Positions 1 through 5,057 of a DNA stretch of 5,057 nucleotides are shown here, in pieces. The stretch is from positions 1-5,057 of the forward strand of contig JAUXBV010000326.1 in assembly GCA_030619215.1 (NCBI GenBank). The letters run 5' to 3'. The notes beneath the pieces are model-generated. The model was not told the DNA's origin, searched no databases, and was given only the letters and a program-made list of their open reading frames with translations. Positions within the stretch are counted from its first letter, which is position 1. Every line of letters begins with the position of its first letter. The position numbers and the translations under genes were made by a program. Source of the DNA: Fibrobacterota bacterium. Its GTDB lineage: Bacteria > Fibrobacterota > Chitinivibrionia > Chitinivibrionales > JANQEN01.

Positions 1-846
1 ACCGGCAACGAACTTGTCTTTACCGGTGCCAATCAGGTATAACTTCGCATCAGGCACATCTTTCAGGACTTTGATGAATGCGTCCACCAGGACATTTATC
101 CCATTTTCCACCGAGAGCCAGCCGATAAAAATTGCGGATGTTGGATCAATCTTCTCATTTGTCTCCTGCAGCTCTTTAAGGAAGTAATGATAGATCATCC
201 TGACTTTATCCGAAGGAATACCATAATCAACCAGTCTTTTCTTTGAAGTTTCTGATAACACAATGTAGGTTTTGACCTTCTTATTGTAGTGATTAAAAAT
301 TGCCTTTCTTGCCAGGAAGAATATCTTTACTATAAAAACAGGGATTCTGGATACGATATCTTTTACACTGCCTTCCTTCATTTCACTCAAACATACGTAG
401 CATTCCGAGCCATGATAATGCTCACAATTGCTGCCGTCGGGTTTTCTGATAAATGTCCTCGGGCAGAAAAGGAAATAATCGGCAACCGTATAGACAAAAG
501 GAATATTAAGAAGAGAGCAGACAATAATAGAGGGCAGATAGAGATATTTACCGTTAATATGGACTATGTCCGGTTTCTGCTGTTTCAGCGTTTTATGCAG
601 GTCCCCCAAAGCCCTCAGGTCAACGGGGAAATTACCGAGAACGACCTCGTATTTTTTCAGGGGCGTTTTAATTTCAAAGACATTGCTGTATTGACGGTTT
701 TCATTCGCATCAAAAGTTGACGTAAGGAAGAAGGCTTCAACGCCTGCTTTTTTAAGCATATCGTGGAGGGTAACAGCGATGAGTTCTGCGCCGCTCCAGA
801 TTTTATGGTACCCAGGCAGGTGATCTGATACTATTGCTACTTTCAA
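1..846 (-). CDS. GT4-type glycosyltransferase, 3' end outside window
   Basis: This is a retaining GT-B glycosyltransferase of the group 1 / GT4 type, expected to move a sugar from an NDP-sugar to a lipid- or polymer-linked acceptor at the inner membrane face. I read 282 codons without a stop, running off the left edge, so about 100 C-terminal residues are missing. The N-terminal Rossmann half starts with KVAIVSDHLPG (2-12) and the SGAE donor/acceptor loop (18-21). PDIVHING (92-99) and VYTVADYFLFCPR (118-130) follow, then a cysteine cluster (C128, C141, C149, C152) of a kind seen in many GT4 enzymes. The second domain begins at FIGWLSVENG (240-249). The usual basic residues there (GR and EKG) are W and N. 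The start is TTG at 846-844, because the protein begins exactly at the conserved first strand and the next in-frame ATG is 30 codons in. The TTG overlaps the preceding gene's TGA (TTGA), implying translational coupling; no good Shine-Dalgarno is visible. Donor and acceptor cannot be told. Confidence 0.9.
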   Translation of the reverse strand, partial: MKVAIVSDHLPGYHKIWSGAELIAVTLHDMLKKAGVEAFFLTSTFDANENRQYSNVFEIKTPLKKYEVVLGNFPVDLRALGDLHKTLKQQKPDIVHINGKYLYLPSIIVCSLLNIPFVYTVADYFLFCPRTFIRKPDGSNCEHYHGSECYVCLSEMKEGSVKDIVSRIPVFIVKIFFLARKAIFNHYNKKVKTYIVLSETSKKRLVDYGIPSDKVRMIYHYFLKELQETNEKIDPTSAIFIGWLSVENGINVLVDAFIKVLKDVPDAKLYLIGTGKDKFVAG

Positions 847-1568
847 ATATTCAGTCTCTCGGCTAATTTAATATCGCTTTTGGAATTAATATTAACATAT
901 CGGTCACAGATAACGAAGGATTTTACCCGTCTGCCGTCATCAATAGCGCATTGAATCAGGTCAGGAAGCTCTTTCTCATTTCGCTCATGGTGTATCGGGG
1001 TGTATTGTATATAGTCAAATATTTTATTATTAAAGATGCAATCTCCCGTTCCCATAAATTGATTCAAAGGGTTTCGAGGTTTTTCAACCAGGCGAAAGAT
1101 CTGATTTTCGTCGTTTTGTATCAACGTGTAGGTGCGTTTAATCATTTTCCTGTCTTTGACTAAAAGTACACCGCAAATAGCGAATGTTTTCTTTTTGGTT
1201 TTATTGTATTCGTCAATCATTGCCTGATGTTTCGGATTGATCAGTATTTCATCACCGAGAAGGAGCATAAAATCATCTTTACCAATGGTTTCTCCGGCGC
1301 ATTCAATGGCGTGAACAAGCCCTTTCTGCTCATATTGAATGACATACCTGATACGTTTATCGTTATAGCGGTTGCCATAGTAGTTAATAATTTCTTCCGC
1401 TCTATAGCCTACAACAATAACAATTTCGTCCACCGTTGTTGAAGCTGCGCAGTCAAGGCTGAATTGAATGACCGGTCTGCCGGCAAAGGCCACCATGCAC
1501 TTGTTTTTTTTCATTGACAAGGCATCAAGCCTCTTTCCCCTGCCACCAGCCAGAATTAAAGCTTTCAT
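843..1568 (-). CDS. Sugar-phosphate nucleotidyltransferase (NDP-sugar pyrophosphorylase family)
   Basis: This cytoplasmic enzyme of the NTP_transferase family (RfbA/GlmU-N-like fold) should join a sugar 1-phosphate to an NTP, giving an NDP-sugar and pyrophosphate. The nucleotide-binding signature LAGGRGKRL is at 6-14, and the Lys-containing NKCMVAF segment at 22-28 fills the place of the usual KP motif. QKGLVHAI (81-88) matches the base-binding loop. LLLGDE (102-107) carries the metal-binding Asp. VEKP is at 161-164 and GTGD at 173-176, and NINSKSD (226-232) is the usual closing motif. At 241 residues it is a normal single-domain form without a left-handed beta-helix acyltransferase. The start ATG is preceded by AAAGGA about 10 bases upstream, lying over the end of the epimerase gene. 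It is the middle gene of three, 7 bp after the epimerase and overlapping the glycosyltransferase by 4 bp. Which sugar and which nucleotide are used is not determinable; glucose-1-phosphate with TTP, UTP or CTP are candidates. Confidence 0.92.
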   Translation of the reverse strand: MKALILAGGRGKRLDALSMKKNKCMVAFAGRPVIQFSLDCAASTTVDEIVIVVGYRAEEIINYYGNRYNDKRIRYVIQYEQKGLVHAIECAGETIGKDDFMLLLGDEILINPKHQAMIDEYNKTKKKTFAICGVLLVKDRKMIKRTYTLIQNDENQIFRLVEKPRNPLNQFMGTGDCIFNNKIFDYIQYTPIHHERNEKELPDLIQCAIDDGRRVKSFVICDRYVNINSKSDIKLAERLNI

Positions 1569-1575
1569 GGTACTA

Positions 1576-2610
1576 TTATCCTTTGTTACTGAAAAGCCGT
1601 CTGTTTTCCTTTATCCAGTTAATTAACTTTTCTATTCCTTCCCCTGGTAAAATTTCCGGTTCCCAATGTAAATTCTTCCGGGCCTTGGAAATGTCACAGA
1701 TAAAATATCTTAAATCACCGTGCCTGTCAGGCTCAAATTTAACATCAGGTTTTTCATTGTTAATTTCCTCTATAATATCAATACATTCCAAAAGAGAAAT
1801 GGCAGTCTTCGTTCCTCCGCCGATATTATAAATACCGGGTTGTCTTGTCTCATAAAATGCATCAAATGCTCTGCATACATCTGTTGCATAGATAATATCC
1901 CGAAGCTGTTTCCCTGTGCCGAAGATTGTCAACGGCCAGCCCAGAACGCTGCGGATTGAAAAGTTGGCCACCCAGCCATGATCTTCACCGCCGAGCTGCC
2001 TTATTCCGTATATCCCGGTCAGGCGGAAACTCGCTACTTCAACCTGGTAGGTATCGATGTAAGCCCTGGCATAATTATCACCCGCAGCTTTGGATGCATG
2101 CAATGGGGTTATTATTCCCTCCAGGGTAGGGTAGTCCTCATCAATGGCTGCCGGATCTCTCACGTATCTTCGCTCCTCTTCCTTCAGAGAGTTATTGATT
2201 TCATTACCGTACACGTGAATTGTTGCGCAACAGGCAACCGGTATTTTCAGTTTTCTGGCGGTCTCCAGAACATTAAACGTGCCGATTACATTTGATGTAA
2301 TATCCAGGCGGGGATCTTCCCAGCTTATGGTCATTGCAGGCTGGGCTGCTGTGTGTATGATATAATCGCATTCCTGCGCATTATCCAGCAGCTCCTCAAA
2401 ATCCCGGACGTCCGCTTTTTCCAGTTTAACACCGATTGACTTGAGATAATTCCAGTTGTAATCCCTGGCTTCATCAGCCATGTACCCGGTTCTTTTCAAT
2501 TCATGTTTTGTCATGTTATCATACGAGATAACATCAGCTCCCTTCCGGATATAATACTCGCATACATGAGAGCCTAAAAAGCCGCAGCCTCCGGTTACTA
2601 ATACTTTCAT
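1576..2610 (-). CDS. NAD-dependent sugar-nucleotide epimerase/dehydratase (extended SDR)
   Basis: This is an extended short-chain dehydrogenase/reductase acting on an NDP-sugar in the cytoplasm, closest in feel to UDP-glucose 4-epimerase and CDP-paratose/tyvelose 2-epimerase proteins. The Rossmann NAD site VTGGCGFLG lies at 5-13. D31 ends strand 2, where it would bind the adenosine ribose, and D67 lies in ADVRD. HTAAQPAM is at 86-93, a typical SDR segment. The catalytic Thr is T130 in ATIHVYG. The YxxxK position reads LHASK (170-174), so the lysine (K174) is kept but the tyrosine is Leu. IYGIRQ (200-205), HGWV (211-214) and GKQLRD (233-238) form the substrate-binding half, and DISKARKNLHWEP (306-318) is the usual end. 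Length (344) is normal and the reading frame is intact. The ATG has AGGAG five bases upstream (2616-2620). It is first in a three-gene minus-strand unit. The reaction and substrate are unknown, and the missing tyrosine makes an ordinary epimerase assignment uncertain. Confidence 0.9.
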   Translation of the reverse strand: MKVLVTGGCGFLGSHVCEYYIRKGADVISYDNMTKHELKRTGYMADEARDYNWNYLKSIGVKLEKADVRDFEELLDNAQECDYIIHTAAQPAMTISWEDPRLDITSNVIGTFNVLETARKLKIPVACCATIHVYGNEINNSLKEEERRYVRDPAAIDEDYPTLEGIITPLHASKAAGDNYARAYIDTYQVEVASFRLTGIYGIRQLGGEDHGWVANFSIRSVLGWPLTIFGTGKQLRDIIYATDVCRAFDAFYETRQPGIYNIGGGTKTAISLLECIDIIEEINNEKPDVKFEPDRHGDLRYFICDISKARKNLHWEPEILPGEGIEKLINWIKENRRLFSNKG

Positions 2611-2615
2611 TTATA

Positions 2616-2620
2616 CTCCT
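2616..2620 (-). promoter_or_regulatory. Ribosome-binding site of the epimerase gene
   Basis: Read on the minus strand this is AGGAG, five bases before the ATG at 2610-2608. It supports that start and marks the beginning of translation for the three-gene unit. I could not choose one minus-strand promoter in the AT-rich region behind it. TTAATG-17-TAATAG further upstream and a TATAAA close to the gene are both weak candidates. Confidence 0.7.
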
Positions 2621-2743
2621 GTTTTATTTATAGATGTTTATGATTAGCTGAATTAAAACATACTTTTTTTTCTATTACAGGGAAAGATAAACAGCATTAA
2701 AAAAGATAGCTTATGGTATACGGGTAATGCTATTTACAAAACA

Positions 2744-2758
2744 GTTATAGTTAATAAC
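2744..2758. repeat. Small inverted repeat upstream of the plus-strand promoter
   Basis: GTTAT-agtta-ATAAC, containing the perfect 9-bp palindrome GTTAATAAC at 2750-2758, ends two bases before the predicted -35 box. A further ATAAC copy is at 2766-2770. The position suits an activator or shared regulator site between two divergent units, but the sequence is AT-rich and the dyad is short, so it could be chance. Confidence 0.3.
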
Positions 2759-2760
2759 AA

Positions 2761-2789
2761 TTGAAATAACGGTATTGGCATTATATACT
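2761..2789 (+). promoter_or_regulatory. Sigma-70-type promoter for the membrane sulfatase-like gene
   Basis: TTGAAA (2761-2766) and TATACT (2784-2789) are separated by exactly 17 bases. Each hexamer has one mismatch to consensus. The predicted start of transcription is near 2796, giving a leader of only about 17 bases before the ATG at 2813, just enough for the AAGGAA ribosome site at 2799-2804. It faces away from the minus-strand polysaccharide unit, so the two units are divergently transcribed. Confidence 0.6.
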
Positions 2790-2812
2790 TATGGTATTAA
2801 GGAATATGATTG

Positions 2813-4396
2813 ATGAGACGTATACCTCCAATTCACCCGTTACTGTTTTCACTCTATCCTGTACTTTTCCTTTATTCGGTTAATATTCATCGATTTCGGC
2901 TCTCAATGATTTTTTTTCCTTTATTAATCATTACGGGTGTTCTTTTTATTTTGTGGGGCGTTTTACACTGCATCTTCCGGGATAATGAAAAAGCGGCGCT
3001 GCTTCTTTCTGTAAATGTATTCGTATTTTTCTCCTATGGCTACGCCTGTGAGTTGCTACGCAAGGTATACATCAGGATCGGCCCTCTCCACCTTGGCCAT
3101 AATAGATTGTTATTTCTATTATGGATTCCACTGTTGATAATCGCGGTTTTTTACCTGTTCCGTTCAAAAAAGAGTTTGTCAATAGTAAACAGTTTGTTTA
3201 CCTTTGTTTCCTGTGTGTTGATAATATTCCCTTTACTTAAAATCACACTATTTGGACTTACACATAAGAACATTGCAATAGAGAATAATAGCCCGGAAAT
3301 TGACAAAATGGTGCTAAAGTACAATAAACAGAAAAAAAATAATACGCCTCCGGATATTTATTACATAATACTCGATAATTATCTTCGGTCGGATATACTC
3401 GAGGAAATTTATCATTATGACAACAGCAGCTTTTTAGATTTCCTTTCTCAAAAGGGTTTTTATATTGCTGAAAAAAGCCACAGCAATTACCTCTCAACCG
3501 AACAGTCACTCGCAACCTCATTAAATTTCGAATACCTGGATGAAATAATTTCACGCATGCCAAGAAAATCCCTGAACCGCCGCCCCTTGATTGAGATGCG
3601 TGCCAATGCAAAAATCATACAGTTTTTAAAAGGGGTGGGGTATTCGTATATATACCTTTCAAATGGCTTTGAATCCATTGAACCGAAATATGCAACCTAC
3701 TTTCTAACTCCGGGCTGGACCTTTGGCGGACAATTTCTTAATGAGTTCCAGAACGGCTTGATGAACATGACACCGGTTGGCTATATACTGCGGCTCTTTC
3801 CCACAAATACCGCCAATTATTTTGAACAGTTCAGGAGACGAACCCGTTTTGCTTTTGATTTTCTAGAAGAAGCATACAAACATAAAGGGCCTAAATTTGT
3901 CTTTGCCCATATTATTACACCACATGATCCTATTGTGTTTGATGCTAATGGTAATGAACTTGACGATGTCTGGCTAAAGGATTTAAGGGGTAAAGATAAT
4001 GAAGAGTTTATAAAAAGATACCTGGGTGAATTGCAATATGCCAACAACAGGGTAAAGAATGCTGTCGAAAAGATCCTCACCCATTCCATACACAAGCCGG
4101 TTATCATCATCCAGGCTGACCATGGCAACTCAATAATCGATCCTGTTGGAGAAATCCCTCCAAATGTTTACCTTCACCAGAAGTTTGCAATCTTGAATGC
4201 CTTTTACCTGCCGGGCAGTGACCACGCAGACCTATACCCGGGGATAACACCGGTGAATAGTTTCCGCGTTGTTCTCAATCACTGTTTTAAAACTGGATTA
4301 CCGCTTCTTACGGATCAAATCTATTATTCCCGGTGGGAAACACCCTATAATGTTTATGATGTTACTGATTCGCTTACTGCTAGGGGACGGTTGTAG
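2813..4396 (+). CDS. Five-TM membrane protein with alkaline-phosphatase/sulfatase-superfamily domain
   Basis: The protein is 527 residues. Five hydrophobic segments come first (about 7-22, 31-51, 61-80, 98-116 and 122-143), then a linker and a large domain expected outside the cytoplasmic membrane. This layout is that of LTA synthase and phosphoethanolamine-transferase relatives. The superfamily metal site can be followed: D188 in YYIILDNY (183-190), candidate nucleophile T229 in NYLSTEQS (225-232), H366 and H371 in FAHIITPHDP (364-373), and D436-H437 in ADHGN. The ends of the fold, LNAFYLPG (461-468) and YPGITPVNSFR (475-485), match sulfatase-like proteins often found in polysaccharide loci. 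ATG at 2813 is chosen because AAGGAA lies 8 bases before it; the in-frame TTG at 2810 would add one residue. It is divergent from the sugar-nucleotide unit. A likely role is adding or removing a phospho-alcohol or sulfate group on a surface glycan. The family does not predict the substrate, so transferase versus hydrolase is open. Confidence 0.85.
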   Translation: MRRIPPIHPLLFSLYPVLFLYSVNIHRFRLSMIFFPLLIITGVLFILWGVLHCIFRDNEKAALLLSVNVFVFFSYGYACELLRKVYIRIGPLHLGHNRLLFLLWIPLLIIAVFYLFRSKKSLSIVNSLFTFVSCVLIIFPLLKITLFGLTHKNIAIENNSPEIDKMVLKYNKQKKNNTPPDIYYIILDNYLRSDILEEIYHYDNSSFLDFLSQKGFYIAEKSHSNYLSTEQSLATSLNFEYLDEIISRMPRKSLNRRPLIEMRANAKIIQFLKGVGYSYIYLSNGFESIEPKYATYFLTPGWTFGGQFLNEFQNGLMNMTPVGYILRLFPTNTANYFEQFRRRTRFAFDFLEEAYKHKGPKFVFAHIITPHDPIVFDANGNELDDVWLKDLRGKDNEEFIKRYLGELQYANNRVKNAVEKILTHSIHKPVIIIQADHGNSIIDPVGEIPPNVYLHQKFAILNAFYLPGSDHADLYPGITPVNSFRVVLNHCFKTGLPLLTDQIYYSRWETPYNVYDVTDSLTARGRL

Positions 4397-4601
4397 ATTA
4401 GTAGTTTGTATCCATATTATTTTTCAACAAATTTTTACCATCATAGAGAGCACCTAAAAAAGCGTGAGGTTTTTGTGTGTAACAAATGTGGGATTCAACA
4501 ACTTATAGCTTATTTTAAAAATTGAACCGGATATTCTGCAACTGGATTATATTGTAAATATGAGAGGAGTAGCGGTGCATATTTTTTTAGTGAACAGTTC
4601 C
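4397..4601. other. Non-coding AT-rich stretch after the sulfatase-like gene
   Basis: No convincing gene is seen on either strand. ACCT (4452-4455) and AGGT (4467-4470) could pair across an 11-base loop and are followed by TTTT, a poor terminator at best. TTGAAC (4522-4527) with GATTAT (4545-4550) at 17-base spacing, next to a TATATT at 4548-4553, is a weak promoter candidate for the degraded gene that follows. Confidence 0.35.
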
Positions 4602-4608
4602 AAAGGAG
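4602..4608 (+). promoter_or_regulatory. Strong ribosome-binding site before the degraded gene
   Basis: AAAGGAG lies six bases before ATG 4615. This near-ideal Shine-Dalgarno decides the start of the signal-peptide-like reading frame, and indicates that a real, once translated gene began here. Confidence 0.6.
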
Positions 4609-4614
4609 AAAACG

Positions 4615-4885
4615 ATGAACAGGTTAGTAACTGTTATTCTGTTTTCTATTTTTTTTATAATCAGGGGATTTACTGCGGTTGTTTGGCAGCTTTAGTGTGA
4701 TTGGTATCTATGATGTGTCCGGGAGATGTTTAAGAGTATTACCTGTAAATAAACAAACAGGAGCACAACGGATATTGCGGGATAGGCGTAATGCCCGGGG
4801 AATGAAATGCGTCCAGGGATGTTATATTGTGTGTTTACAAACAAATGAGCGGAGAATATCTGAGTGGTTTGTTCTTTCTTACTGA
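4615..4885 (+). pseudogene. Remnant of a secreted protein: signal peptide joined out of frame to a FlgD-Ig/type IX-like sorting domain
   Basis: The 5' part (4615-4695, 26 codons) starts MNRLVTVILFSIFFII and ends in VVWQL and a stop. It has a short basic N-terminus and a hydrophobic core, as in a Sec signal peptide. In another frame, 4679-4885 encodes SFSVIGIYDVSGR, then RNARG, QGCYIVCLQTN and a final WFVLSY. The order (IYD..GR, a D.RN.RG turn, G.Y, closing hydrophobic strand) is that of FlgD-Ig-like C-terminal sorting domains, used to export or anchor large secreted proteins. The usual start of such a domain (a YPNP-type segment) and the whole passenger are missing. The expected W-D-G-R turn reads R-D-R-R, each change explicable by one transition. 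I infer an internal deletion that left the two ends, plus a frame change and point decay. The alternative is two unrelated short fragments side by side; the C-terminal recognition is the firmer part. Confidence 0.55.
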
Positions 4886-4917
4886 GTAAGATTAGCAAGA
4901 ACTATATGAGAAGGAGC

Positions 4918-4955
4918 TTTAGCCCTTACCCTCTCTGGCACGGGGTGTCGCTAAA
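4918..4955. repeat. Imperfect hairpin-forming inverted repeat
   Basis: TTTAGC (4918-4923) pairs with GCTAAA (4950-4955), and inside it ACCC (4928-4931) pairs with GGGT (4943-4946) across an internal loop. It follows the degraded gene by about 30 bases and is locally G+C-richer than its surroundings. There is no T-run after it on the plus strand, so it is not a standard terminator. It could be a leftover of a small dispersed repeat or an RNA structure. Confidence 0.35.
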
Positions 4956-5018
4956 TTAAAAGTTTCTATAGCGAGATGGGTGTACGAGTAAAATATCATA
5001 CAATGTTTCACAAAGAGC

Positions 5019-5047
5019 TTGACAAATGCAATTACATTATATATATT
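5019..5047 (+). promoter_or_regulatory. Near-consensus sigma-70-type promoter reading out of the window
   Basis: A perfect TTGACA (5019-5024) is followed after 17 bases by TATATT (5042-5047, one mismatch to TATAAT). The predicted transcription start is near 5054, so the transcript lies beyond the right edge. The spacer holds an imperfect palindrome. Confidence 0.65.
5025..5038. promoter_or_regulatory. Possible operator: 14-bp imperfect palindrome in promoter spacer
   Basis: AATGCAATTACATT is self-complementary at 12 of 14 positions (one mismatched pair) and sits wholly between the -35 and -10 boxes. A dimeric repressor bound there would block polymerase. The AT-rich context means chance is possible. 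Confidence 0.3.
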
Positions 5048-5057
5048 AACCTGTTGA

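Noticed and set aside
289..720. Plus-strand open frame of 143 codons
   Set aside because: It lies wholly opposite the glycosyltransferase, which has clear family motifs; the plus-strand product shows no domain and has poor composition.
1978..2295. Plus-strand open frame of 105 codons and other plus-strand frames between 951 and 2295
   Set aside because: Antisense shadows of the nucleotidyltransferase and epimerase genes.
2806..2886. ATG at 2806 opening a short frame overlapping the start of the sulfatase-like gene
   Set aside because: Out of frame with the real gene, about 26 codons, and too close to the AAGGAA site to be the main start.
3258..4128. Minus-strand open frames within the sulfatase-like gene
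   Set aside because: Shadows of a gene with well-recognised motifs; no ribosome sites or family features.
4452..4474. Possible rho-independent terminator after the sulfatase-like gene
   Set aside because: Only a 4-bp stem with an 11-base loop and four T residues; too weak to call.
4575..4703. GTG-started plus-strand frame of about 42 codons with GAGAGGAG upstream
   Set aside because: The product has no recognisable features, and the better ribosome site and signal-peptide frame start inside it at 4615.
4692..4898. Minus-strand open frame of 68 codons
   Set aside because: Opposite the sorting-domain remnant, whose IYDVSGR-type motifs are on the plus strand; the minus-strand product is featureless.
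1..5057. CRISPR arrays, tRNA or rRNA genes, insertion-sequence ends, tandem repeats
   Set aside because: I looked and saw no repeat-spacer pattern, no transposase and no terminal repeats of IS type; no tRNA-like or rRNA-like sequence was recognised.

Overview
The window is bacterial DNA of moderate to low G+C. It shows Shine-Dalgarno sites, sigma-70-type promoters and tightly packed genes, and carries part of a cell-surface polysaccharide locus. The lineage cannot be fixed. The best clue is a decayed C-terminal domain of the FlgD-Ig / type IX-like sorting class (IYDVSGR motif) near the right end. That class is common in Bacteroidota and the wider FCB group and in several candidate phyla, so such a lineage is suggested, not shown.

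Layout, left to right. From 1 to 2610, three genes lie on the minus strand as one apparent transcription unit, read right to left. They are an NAD-dependent sugar-nucleotide epimerase/dehydratase (2610-1576), a single-domain sugar-phosphate nucleotidyltransferase (1568-843) and a GT4-type glycosyltransferase (846 to the left edge, 3' end outside the window). The first two are 7 bp apart and the last two overlap by 4 bp (TTGA). From 2611 to 2812 is a divergent intergenic region with a good plus-strand promoter, a small dyad and a 10-bp direct repeat. From 2813 to 4396, a plus-strand gene encodes a five-TM membrane protein with an alkaline-phosphatase/sulfatase-superfamily domain. From 4397 to 5057 no intact gene is evident. 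This stretch holds a strong ribosome-binding site followed by a signal-peptide-like start joined out of frame to a sorting-domain remnant (pseudogene, 4615-4885), then a hairpin-forming stretch. At the right edge is a near-consensus promoter with a palindrome in its spacer, reading out of the window.

How the genes may work together (inference): the nucleotidyltransferase activates a sugar phosphate, the epimerase/dehydratase-like protein remodels the NDP-sugar, and the glycosyltransferase adds a sugar to a lipid- or polymer-linked acceptor. The divergent membrane protein would add or remove a charged group (phospho-alcohol or sulfate type) on the outer face. No single gene is wholly new. The main oddities are loss of the SDR catalytic tyrosine in the epimerase, loss of two basic nucleotide-binding positions in the glycosyltransferase, and the collapsed secreted-protein gene.
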